33,349 nt of DNA, from the IMG/VR virus record IMGVR_UViG_3300023179_000314, positions 1-33,349 of that record. One strand, written 5' to 3'. Made by a program: the position numbers and the translations under genes. Under the pieces are notes generated by a model that worked only from the letters and a program-made list of their open reading frames with translations, was not told where the DNA came from and made no database searches. This DNA comes from a virus. Shown piece after piece: positions 15,196-22,614 of the stretch (the first letter of the stretch is position 1; each line of letters starts with the position of its first letter).

Positions 15196-18100
15196 TACTG
15201 CGGCCTCTTAAAGCGAAGCCCCGGCGCGCCCGAGTGGACTTCGTAACCTTTGTCCGGGTCAACTCTCTGCAGATCAGCCGCCCTGAAACGCTCCTTCTTC
15301 GTTTCCGGGTCTACCGAGTGTTCGATACCACGCAGCACGAAGAGATCGCCGGGGCGCAGTCCCTCTGCTCCGAGCTGCGTCTTCAACTTATGATCTCCCA
15401 TGTCCTTGGGCACGACATACACGACGCCTTCGGTCAACTTGCTCAGTGGCGGCAGCTCTCCCCCCTTGATATTGCCAAGGAGCCGATCTGCGGATTCGCG
15501 GAAGAGCCCCGGCGGATGCGCCTCTCGCCAACGCTCCAGAAAACTGCCAAAATTTCGGACGCCTTTTTCGCGGGCCGTATTCCAATCCTCACGCAGCGCA
15601 TTCTGCCAGAGCTGTTGCGCCATGTTTTCCTTCAGGAGGGAGACCGCAGCTCCTCCGGGGATGTTAGCTGAGGGAGTGGCCTCGGACGCTACGCGCTCAA
15701 ATTGTGACTGCGTCGGCGCCGCAAAGGACGTGCTTGACTTCTGAATTGCAGCGTCGAGCGCGGTCTTGGCGGCTAGATACGCCGCCCGAGTGTCGGGTTC
15801 TCTCTGCACGACATCCGCTGCCGAACCGAGGCCGAGGCCGCGCAGCATGTTGGCCACACGCGCCTTGTCCATAGTCAATCCCCCCGCCTCGACAACCTTC
15901 AAAGCGTTGCCAAACTTGAGCATGCTGGCCATGTTGATGTCCGCCTGCTGCCCCGTGGCGCGGCTCATGAAGGCTTTTTCTTGCTCCTCTGCTGCCTGCT
16001 GCGCGGTGGCATAGTACGAGTCCGTCCCTTCCAGAATATACGGCTGTTTCGGCAGGCCGGGGTCGCTTGGGAAACCTCCCGTCTTTGAATAAGGCAGTAC
16101 GGGGATTGACGTGCTGACGCCACCAGTACGCGGGTCAACGCTACCCGGCGTCATCGGCGGGAGCGGCGGTTCGGGCGTAGTGTCAGGCGTTGTGCCTGCC
16201 AGAGGGTTGAGCCGGTACGTCGTCCCTGAAGGCGTCTTCTGTTGAGGCGTGAGGAGATCGTACTGTTTCTGAAGTTGCGCACGCACGGGCGCCGATGTCA
16301 TCGGGTCGAGTATGCGAGGCACAAGCGCCGCGGGATCGCCCGGAGGAATCGGTTTTGGCGCGACATCAACGGGCGCGAATGGATCAAGATCGCCGCCAGC
16401 CTGCATAGCCACACGGCCGCCAGTCTGGCGCGGTAAAATAAACGGCGGCATCCGGTTAACACCGAGCTGACGGACGATGTCCGCTAGCTGCATCTTGTGT
16501 TGCCGGACCTGCCTATCCAGCAGGGCTGCCGCCTCCGGGGAGACCCCCGGCGCTCCAAGCTGCGACTCTTTGGCGGTGATGAGCTTGTCCAGCTCGACGT
16601 ACTGGTCGGTAAGAATGCCGCGGCGTTCTGCCGACAGCATACCGCCGGTCTGGCCTTTGATCCCCGCATCAACTTTAGCTGTCTCGATGTCAAGTTGCTT
16701 TTTCAAGTTTTCGTCGGGCACGATGGTGTGCCAGCCGTCGGCGGCCAACAATTGCTGCCCGCTGGCGATTTTCGCTTTGGCGGCTTCGATCTGCGCGGTG
16801 ATGCGCGTGCGCTCTTCGGGTGACGCCCCCGCGAGTTGCTGGTACATGAACCCGATGTCAAGCGATGGATGAAGCTGCCCCAGCGCGCCCGAACTGCGCT
16901 GCGGCGTGGACATCGCAAGACCCTCACCCGGCACGCCGTACAGAGTGTAGAGTTTCGAGGTGAGGCGCTTGATGATGTCGTTGTAGCTGGACACGTCAGC
17001 ATTGGCGTCGTTCTTGAGCACGTTGATCCGCTGCGACTGTGCCTCCCAGATTTGACGCTGAATGGCTTCTGCAGTGTCGACATTGGCGCGCTGCTTAGAG
17101 ATTTCGAGGCTCTGCTGCTTTTGGGAGGCACCCAGCGCCAACGGTGCTGCCTCTGCGAGCCCTTCGCCCGCGGCATTAAGGAAGTACGGCGAGCGCGACG
17201 CGAGCATCTTGCCGATGCCGCCGGCAAGCGGCAGCACCCAGTTCTGATTGCGGCCATACCAGTCGCCCGCACGGTCAAAGAAGTTGCGATCTGGGTCAGG
17301 GGTCGACGGCGTCGGTGCGACGCCTGTCGCCGGAAGGTTATGTCCGACGAGATCGCGGTCGCCATAAGTGCGCGGATCAGCAGGCGCAACGCCCCCCGGT
17401 GGAGACGTTGGCGTAGACTGAGGGGCGGGCGGGGCGCCGGCAGCGCGCTGTATTTGCGCTTTGAGGAGCGCCACCTGCGCCGGGTCTTTCGGATCAACCC
17501 TATCGGGGTCGATTGCTACCTCTGCTACCTCGCCCCCCATCGGGTAGCCATTCCGGGGCACGAGGCCGCCCGAGGCAAACCGATTGAAGCGGTCGGGCAT
17601 CTCAAAGTTTTCGTCGTCGTCGGGGACGAGCCCCATGGGCTCTTCGTCGTCGACGCTAATCTTCGGGGCGAGGCCCGCGTGCCGTGGTTCCGGCATTTCG
17701 GGGCGCATGTGCGCCTCGGCCGGGGGCGCGCCGCCCATGATCTTGCGCACGTAATCCTCGGTCGACATGTTGACGTCGCGCCGGCCCTGACGACGCGCCT
17801 CGGACAGCGGCACGCCGCTGTGCCACATCGAGGCGGCGTCGGCGAGATTGCCGTGCTGGCCGAGATACTTGCCGAAGTGATGCTCGAAGACGCGCTCCTG
17901 CGCCTCGGGGCTCTTCAGGAATTCTTCCGGCGTCATGCGACGCCCAAGCGCCTCTTGCGTCCACGACGGAAGGTTCGCACCCATAACCTGATACTTGCCG
18001 TGGGCGCGGTCGCCGCCAACCATTGGACCAAGGGCGTCGTAACGGCCGCCGCTCTCGATGCCCGCGATCCGGCGCTTGGCGTCGGCCATCATAGCTGCGT

Positions 18101-20567
18101 CGACACCGCCGCCGCCTTCGGCGTAGCCGATGCGGCCGCCTCTCGCAACCATGCCGCCCAGCATGCCGCCGGCCATGCTGCCGAGGCCCATACCCACCGG
18201 CCCGAACATCGCGCCGACCCCGGCGCCGACCAGAGAACCGACAGCCTTCCCGGTGCCGTCCTTTTTCTTATCGCCGCCAGCGCCAGCGCCGGCGCTCATG
18301 TCGAGCTTCGGCGCGTCAAGTTTATTCTGTTTTTGCGGGTCGTCGGCAAGGTCTTCAACTATTGATTTGTCGTCGTCGCCCCCGGTGTATGGAAGCGCCG
18401 GGTTGCTGCCGACCAAGCCGCCGGGGTTGTATCCGATGCGGCCACCGCGCGCGGCAAACCCCGACAAGCCTTCGAGGCCCCCAAGGCCTTCGCCGAGGCC
18501 CCCAAGGCCTTCGAGGCCCCCAAGGCTCGCAACGTCTTCCGTCGGGAGTGCGTCAAGCGACGCCGTTGTAATTTCAGAAGGCGCCGGCGCCACCTCGGCC
18601 GTTTCCAGCTTTGCTGCGCCCAGCCCCGGCGCCGGTGCCACCTCGGCCGTTCGCTGCGGCTCCGCTGCGCCCAGCCCCGGTGCGGGGGGCGGCGCCGCGC
18701 TCGTCTGCGTCGGCGCGCGGGCGTTCCACGTACCGCCGTAGCCAAAAGCACCCGGTGTGGCAGATGTCGCGGCTCGTCCGGGGGTGTTCCCCGTCGCAGG
18801 TACGGCCGGGCGCGCGGGCGCGCCCACGGCCTGCTCTCTGGCCCAGTCGTATGCTTTCTCGCCGCCCTTATAGACTTTCTCGCCAGTCTCGACGGCACTT
18901 ACGGCATCCTTGACGCCGCCCATGACCTCCGACAGCCCCGTCGGCCGCTGCGCGGGTGCCTTTAGCTGCACGCCAGAGCCAAGTATTTGCGCGGGTTGGG
19001 TCGGCGCCACGCGCCACGATTGCTTGCCCCCCGGCAGGCCGCCGCCGAAGGGCGTCGTCTTGTGCCTCGGGTCGGCCATACCTTGCAGAAGCTCGCGCGA
19101 ATAGTCGTCAACGCCCGGCGTGCCGCCCGCGGCAAAGCCAAGACCCGCCATGCTGGGATGCACGGCGCCGCCCTCGGACGACGGCATCAGCCCGCCCCCG
19201 TAGGCGCGCTCGGCCTGCTTCGTCGCGGCGTCGTAGTCGACGGCCTTGATGCCCTTGAACTCGCTGACGGCTTCCGGGTGATGCTTCTCGACGTCCTGCG
19301 CCGAGAGGCCGATATGCGGCTGGTTCGATCCCTTGTACTTGAACTTGATGATCTTCTGGCCGTCGTGGGTGCGGCCGATCTCGGTGATGTCTTCCTTGAC
19401 GCGCTCGTCCGAGAAGAACGGCGTCGGCTGCCCGGTGACGCCCGTTGTCGTGCTGCCGTAGAGGGGGCCGGTGCCCATCCCGATGTTCGCGAGGAACTGC
19501 GCGACCTGAAACGGGTACCCTTGCTGCTGCTGGAACTGATTGTAGAACGCGCTGTTGAGCTGCTGCTGGGTCTGTTGCTCCAGCGTGCCCGCGCCAAGCT
19601 GCGCCTGCCCGGTCGCGAGGCCCAGTTGGGCGCCCTGCTGGCCCAGCCCGGACAGTCCTTGGGCGACGTTCTGGCCGTAGCCAAGCAGGCCCTGCCCAAG
19701 CTGCTGCTGTGCCTGCGCGGCGGCCATGGGCTGCTGAAACGCCTGCTGGCCGATGGCCAGCGCCTGCGGCGAAAATTGTTGCACTGCAGCGCGGTTTGCC
19801 TGCGCCGCACCAAGGCCGACGCCCTGCTGCTGCTGGGCCGCCTGCAGGGCCTGCTGGAAGCCTTGGCTGCGCAGGCCAGCTTCGGTCTGGGCGGACGCCA
19901 AACCCTGCTGGCGGGCCAGATTTGCCGCCGCAATCGAGCCTCTGTCGCCGCCGAACGCCCCGCGCATGGCCTGCTGGCCCATGAGCTGGCTCTGCTCCAT
20001 CTGCTGCTGCTGGCGCAGCGCCGCCATGGTGGGGTCGACGACCGATTGAATGTACGGGTTCTGGTAGGCGCCAATGTTCAGCGCCTGCGGAGCGATTGCC
20101 TGCGTCCCGGCCAGCCCCGCCTGCGTTGCCAGCCCGGTGTAGGGCTGCCCCGCGCCTTGCGCCTGCGCGATATTCCCGGCCGCCTGCCCGTAGAACGGAA
20201 GCCCCGCCTCGGCCCCTCCGGTCAGGGCCGTAGTCGCGGCCTGCTGATAGGGCTGGTAGCTTTGCCCGGCCTGCCCGATCTGCTGGATGCCCTGCTGTTG
20301 CGTTGCCGTCAGGGGCGCGACGAACTGGCCCCCGTAGGGCGTGAAGGGCTGCTGCGCAACCTGCTCGGCGCGAGCGTTGATCGCGTCGTAGCGGGCCCGG
20401 ACTTCCGGGGGAATTTCGGTTTTCTGGGTCTGGTAGGTCGTGCCGCCGCTGCCGCCCTTGCCGCCGCCGTACGCAAGATGACGCCGCGCAACTGGCGGCG
20501 CGCCGTCGCGGCCCATGAAATCCTCGAAGGGGGCCCCGTCGTTCCAAATCTTGCGTTTGAAAAACAT
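15195..20567 (-). CDS. Giant internal virion protein with S74-like and lytic transglycosylase domains
   Basis: A 1790-residue virion protein. Residues 1-40 are basic and glycine-rich. About 60-385 is very rich in Q, A and G (QQQQ runs, GQQAMRGAFGGDRGSI) and helical. Residues 386-452 resemble a peptidase S74 intramolecular chaperone domain: SDERVKEDI (S386, K391), then HIGLSAQDVEKHHPEAV. Then low-complexity regions with proline/threonine repeats and motifs ARGGRIGY. Around 825-960 is a lysozyme-like lytic transglycosylase: IAGIESGG (E838), GKYQVM, AASMWHSG. The C-terminal 800 residues include coiled-coil-like stretches (KQQSLEISKQRANVDTAEAIQ). It probably degrades peptidoglycan and helps DNA entry, like T7 gp16. 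ATG overlaps the GNAT stop. Confidence 0.88.
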   Translation of the reverse strand: MFFKRKIWNDGAPFEDFMGRDGAPPVARRHLAYGGGKGGSGGTTYQTQKTEIPPEVRARYDAINARAEQVAQQPFTPYGGQFVAPLTATQQQGIQQIGQAGQSYQPYQQAATTALTGGAEAGLPFYGQAAGNIAQAQGAGQPYTGLATQAGLAGTQAIAPQALNIGAYQNPYIQSVVDPTMAALRQQQQMEQSQLMGQQAMRGAFGGDRGSIAAANLARQQGLASAQTEAGLRSQGFQQALQAAQQQQGVGLGAAQANRAAVQQFSPQALAIGQQAFQQPMAAAQAQQQLGQGLLGYGQNVAQGLSGLGQQGAQLGLATGQAQLGAGTLEQQTQQQLNSAFYNQFQQQQGYPFQVAQFLANIGMGTGPLYGSTTTGVTGQPTPFFSDERVKEDITEIGRTHDGQKIIKFKYKGSNQPHIGLSAQDVEKHHPEAVSEFKGIKAVDYDAATKQAERAYGGGLMPSSEGGAVHPSMAGLGFAAGGTPGVDDYSRELLQGMADPRHKTTPFGGGLPGGKQSWRVAPTQPAQILGSGVQLKAPAQRPTGLSEVMGGVKDAVSAVETGEKVYKGGEKAYDWAREQAVGAPARPAVPATGNTPGRAATSATPGAFGYGGTWNARAPTQTSAAPPPAPGLGAAEPQRTAEVAPAPGLGAAKLETAEVAPAPSEITTASLDALPTEDVASLGGLEGLGGLGEGLGGLEGLSGFAARGGRIGYNPGGLVGSNPALPYTGGDDDKSIVEDLADDPQKQNKLDAPKLDMSAGAGAGGDKKKDGTGKAVGSLVGAGVGAMFGPVGMGLGSMAGGMLGGMVARGGRIGYAEGGGGVDAAMMADAKRRIAGIESGGRYDALGPMVGGDRAHGKYQVMGANLPSWTQEALGRRMTPEEFLKSPEAQERVFEHHFGKYLGQHGNLADAASMWHSGVPLSEARRQGRRDVNMSTEDYVRKIMGGAPPAEAHMRPEMPEPRHAGLAPKISVDDEEPMGLVPDDDENFEMPDRFNRFASGGLVPRNGYPMGGEVAEVAIDPDRVDPKDPAQVALLKAQIQRAAGAPPAPQSTPTSPPGGVAPADPRTYGDRDLVGHNLPATGVAPTPSTPDPDRNFFDRAGDWYGRNQNWVLPLAGGIGKMLASRSPYFLNAAGEGLAEAAPLALGASQKQQSLEISKQRANVDTAEAIQRQIWEAQSQRINVLKNDANADVSSYNDIIKRLTSKLYTLYGVPGEGLAMSTPQRSSGALGQLHPSLDIGFMYQQLAGASPEERTRITAQIEAAKAKIASGQQLLAADGWHTIVPDENLKKQLDIETAKVDAGIKGQTGGMLSAERRGILTDQYVELDKLITAKESQLGAPGVSPEAAALLDRQVRQHKMQLADIVRQLGVNRMPPFILPRQTGGRVAMQAGGDLDPFAPVDVAPKPIPPGDPAALVPRILDPMTSAPVRAQLQKQYDLLTPQQKTPSGTTYRLNPLAGTTPDTTPEPPLPPMTPGSVDPRTGGVSTSIPVLPYSKTGGFPSDPGLPKQPYILEGTDSYYATAQQAAEEQEKAFMSRATGQQADINMASMLKFGNALKVVEAGGLTMDKARVANMLRGLGLGSAADVVQREPDTRAAYLAAKTALDAAIQKSSTSFAAPTQSQFERVASEATPSANIPGGAAVSLLKENMAQQLWQNALREDWNTAREKGVRNFGSFLERWREAHPPGLFRESADRLLGNIKGGELPPLSKLTEGVVYVVPKDMGDHKLKTQLGAEGLRPGDLFVLRGIEHSVDPETKKERFRAADLQRVDPDKGYEVHSGAPGLRFKRPQ

Positions 20568-21058
20568 CAGTGTTCAGCCTTGTTCGTGACGCCGGTTTCG
20601 CCCCCGATAAGCCAGTAGGCGCCTGCGGGCTTCCCGAAAACCCGCTCGTACAGCTTCACTTTGCCCTCGGTGCGATGGTTGGACAGGATGCCGATCAGCA
20701 GCGGCATTTCGAGCTTGGCGGCGGCGGCCATGGCGAATTCGCACAGTTTGCGGGCGCGACCGCCCTTGGCGGCGCGGTAGTCGGGGTGGACAAAAACGCC
20801 CCGCTCCTCCAGCACGATCTTGTCGCTGTACCAGAGCTTCGTCGTGCGGAGCAGGATGCCGCCCTCGAATTCCGCGCTTCCGGGCGTGCCGACGATGCCG
20901 CACAGGCCGCCGTCGCGGTTCAGCGCGGGCCACAATTCTTCAAGGAGCCGCGGCGCATCGGGCGTCACAAAGCCGTTTTCCTCGCTGCCCATCAGGCACA
21001 GGCTCATGAAACCGTGAACGTCTTCCGGCGTTCCAACTCGCACATGTATTTCGCTCAT
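20567..21058 (-). CDS. GNAT-family acetyltransferase
   Basis: A 163-residue protein with a GNAT fold: beta strands IHVRVGTPEDVHGF, a central VFVHPDYRAAKGGRARKL segment with the acetyl-CoA binding loop in the R/Q-x-x-G-x-A position (here YRAAKGGRAR), and a C-terminal YERVFGKPAGAYWLI. GNAT proteins in this place of podovirus late operons recur, but their substrate is unknown; they may modify a virion or host protein. The ATG at 21058 has GGAGGGGAG upstream. The stop overlaps the start of the giant virion protein (TGATG), so the two are coupled. Confidence 0.85.
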   Translation of the reverse strand: MSEIHVRVGTPEDVHGFMSLCLMGSEENGFVTPDAPRLLEELWPALNRDGGLCGIVGTPGSAEFEGGILLRTTKLWYSDKIVLEERGVFVHPDYRAAKGGRARKLCEFAMAAAAKLEMPLLIGILSNHRTEGKVKLYERVFGKPAGAYWLIGGETGVTNKAEH

Positions 21059-21069
21059 AGGCTCCCCTC

Positions 21070-21690
21070 CTAATCGCGGCGTGGGCCGGGTAGATTTTCA
21101 AGCGTCTTGATCGTCTTCGCCCGAAACCTTTTCACGAATTCATCGAGTATCCGGTGCCCGTCGTCGAGCGAGCCCTTGCCGAGGCGGGTAACGTCGTCCG
21201 GGTGGACTACGTACTCGCCGCCCGCGGCGACAATCGGCACCGTCGCCTCGCCGCCGGCGGCCTTGCGCGGCATGGACGCATCGTAGGGCAGCACGTCTTC
21301 GGTGTAGGGCTGGTCGCCTTGGGCGTCGTAAGGCTCGCCAGACTGGCCGTAGGGTGCCCCCGCACCCGCCTTTGAGGCGCTGTAGAAGGGCGTGCTGAAG
21401 ATCGACTTTGCGACCTTGAAGCCAGCCGTCGTATTGCCCTCGCCCATGGCCGAGATGATGTCCGCCGGGATCACGTAGGCCCCCGAGGGGACGTGCATCG
21501 GCAGGTGATCGGTGCGCCCGGCGACGGCGCTGTGGATGGCCCCGGCGTGTACCTTGCCGCCTTCGGCGCGCGACTTGCGCGCGGTGTTCAGGGCCGCCGC
21601 GACGGCTTGGTCGCGCGAACGGCCAGACGCAACCATCTCGCGGATATTCGAGCTGGTCGTGGCTTGCGAGGAACCGCGCTGCAGGGGCAA
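21070..21690 (-). CDS. Conserved podovirus structural-region protein, about 206 aa
   Basis: I recall relatives of this protein in many short-tailed phage late operons; their function is not known. It starts LPLQRGSSQATTSSNIREMV, contains AEGGKVHAGAI, the segment GRTDHLPMHVPSGAYVIPADIISAMGEGNT, and a C-terminal AAGGEYVVHPDDVTRLG. The TTG at 21690 is chosen because GGAG (21698-21701) lies 7 bases before it, while the ATG at 21696 is too close to that site, and because relatives begin M-P-L. It shares a double-glycine motif with two other virion proteins. It may be a minor virion or assembly protein. Confidence 0.8.
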   Translation of the reverse strand: MPLQRGSSQATTSSNIREMVASGRSRDQAVAAALNTARKSRAEGGKVHAGAIHSAVAGRTDHLPMHVPSGAYVIPADIISAMGEGNTTAGFKVAKSIFSTPFYSASKAGAGAPYGQSGEPYDAQGDQPYTEDVLPYDASMPRKAAGGEATVPIVAAGGEYVVHPDDVTRLGKGSLDDGHRILDEFVKRFRAKTIKTLENLPGPRRD

Positions 21691-21754
21691 ATACATACTC
21701 CGGGTAACGGCAGATACTACCTTACAACGTGCTCACCCTAAAGATGACAAGATG
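21691..21754 (-). other. Noncoding gap within the late operon
   Basis: One of the longer gaps on the minus strand. It contains the ribosome binding site of the next gene and a small inverted repeat (TGACA, AGA, TGTCA at 21744-21756) next to the upstream stop. A promoter is possible (TAGTAT as -10) but no convincing -35 is spaced from it, so none is called. Confidence 0.3.
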
Positions 21755-22225
21755 TCAGGACACTTGAACTACTGACACGATGATTGAAGGGACGCTTGGT
21801 TCAACCGGCGGCCCCACGGCCGCCGCCGTAGCGTAGACGCCGACCGACGTGGCGGTGCCCGCCATCCACAATTCGTAGTAGTCGCCCGCCGTCGTGCATT
21901 CGAGGTTTATGACTACGGCGAGAATGGTGGGTTCGCCGTTCAAGCAAATGACTTTCGTGTTGCTGGCCGCGACGTTGGAGCCGTTTTTACGAAACCAGAT
22001 CGAGCAGCTTTTGTTTGCCGCTGTCGCCTGCACCACGGCCGACACCGAGAACAGGTAGGTACCGATGGCCGGCAGCGTAATGCGCGAAGTGGTGACCAGC
22101 GTGATGCCGTCGGCGGCGCCCGTCGTGTTGAACGCAATGACTTGCGCCGTGTTGATCGCCGCGATGGTCTGCGTCGTGGTGTCGTAGACCGTAATGTGGG
22201 GCGTGGGCGGAATGCGGTATGTCAT
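21755..22225 (-). CDS. Beta-sandwich virion protein, C1q/TNF-like pattern, 156 aa
   Basis: The sequence is beta-rich with the pattern of phage C1q/TNF-like head-fibre or tail decoration proteins: LPAIGTYLFSVSAVVQA, then CSIWFRKNGSNVAAS, a strand ILAVVINLECTTAGDYYELWMAG, and a final strand near the C-terminus. Such jelly-roll proteins usually trimerise and decorate virions or bind surfaces. The ATG at 22225 overlaps the preceding stop (TGATGA); a GTG at 22240 is an alternative. It lies downstream of the tail/nozzle-like protein gene in a run of small structural genes. Confidence 0.7.
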   Translation of the reverse strand: MTYRIPPTPHITVYDTTTQTIAAINTAQVIAFNTTGAADGITLVTTSRITLPAIGTYLFSVSAVVQATAANKSCSIWFRKNGSNVAASNTKVICLNGEPTILAVVINLECTTAGDYYELWMAGTATSVGVYATAAAVGPPVEPSVPSIIVSVVQVS

Positions 22226-22614
22226 CAGATGATCCGCCACCCGATATTGGTCGAGATCATCGAGATGCTCTGATACTGCACGACTAGGAGCTGCGTTGCT
22301 GCGCCGTCGATGACCTCGCCTCCCGCAGCCGCCACCGTTATGACGCCGGTGCCGCTATTTTTCACGGTGAATATTTGCCCCTGAATTCCGGCGGCCGTTG
22401 GCAGGGTCACGGTGAAAGTGTTTGCCGTGCAGTCGATCACGCAATCCGTCGCTGCAACCGGGTAGGCGCCGGTGACAGCCGTGTACTTGACTTTGAGCGC
22501 GGCTCCCAGCGCCGGCTGGATCAGCGTCAGGAAGTCGCCCATCAGTCGCTGAATGCCGTTGATGGCAACGACGCCGTTCTTTTGTGTCGTAAGAATATCG
22601 TCTAACGAAGCCAC
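22225..22614 (-). CDS. Small beta-rich tail-associated protein, 129 aa
   Basis: The N-terminal third is helical (DDILTTQKNGVVAINGIQRLM). The rest is a beta domain with the recurring phage-fibre pattern DCVIDCTANTFTVTLPTA, GQIFTVKNSGTGVITVAA and GEVIDGAATQL. This pattern is common in fibre or spike tip proteins. The start is GTG at 22614, overlapping the TAG of the upstream gene by one base (TAGTG). It may form a trimeric fibre with the neighbouring beta-sandwich protein; that pairing is inference from gene order. Confidence 0.75.
   Translation of the reverse strand: MASLDDILTTQKNGVVAINGIQRLMGDFLTLIQPALGAALKVKYTAVTGAYPVAATDCVIDCTANTFTVTLPTAAGIQGQIFTVKNSGTGVITVAAAGGEVIDGAATQLLVVQYQSISMISTNIGWRII

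Noticed and set aside
18987-20618. Long plus-strand open frame of 543 codons opposite the N-terminal part of the giant virion protein gene
   Set aside because: It is antisense to a well-supported gene with coherent Q/A/G composition. It reads as leucine/arginine-rich shadow sequence and lacks a ribosome binding site.
21697-21754. Late promoter in the gap upstream of the 206-aa gene
   Set aside because: A TAGTAT sequence is present but no -35 lies at 16-18 bases. The operon is otherwise continuous.
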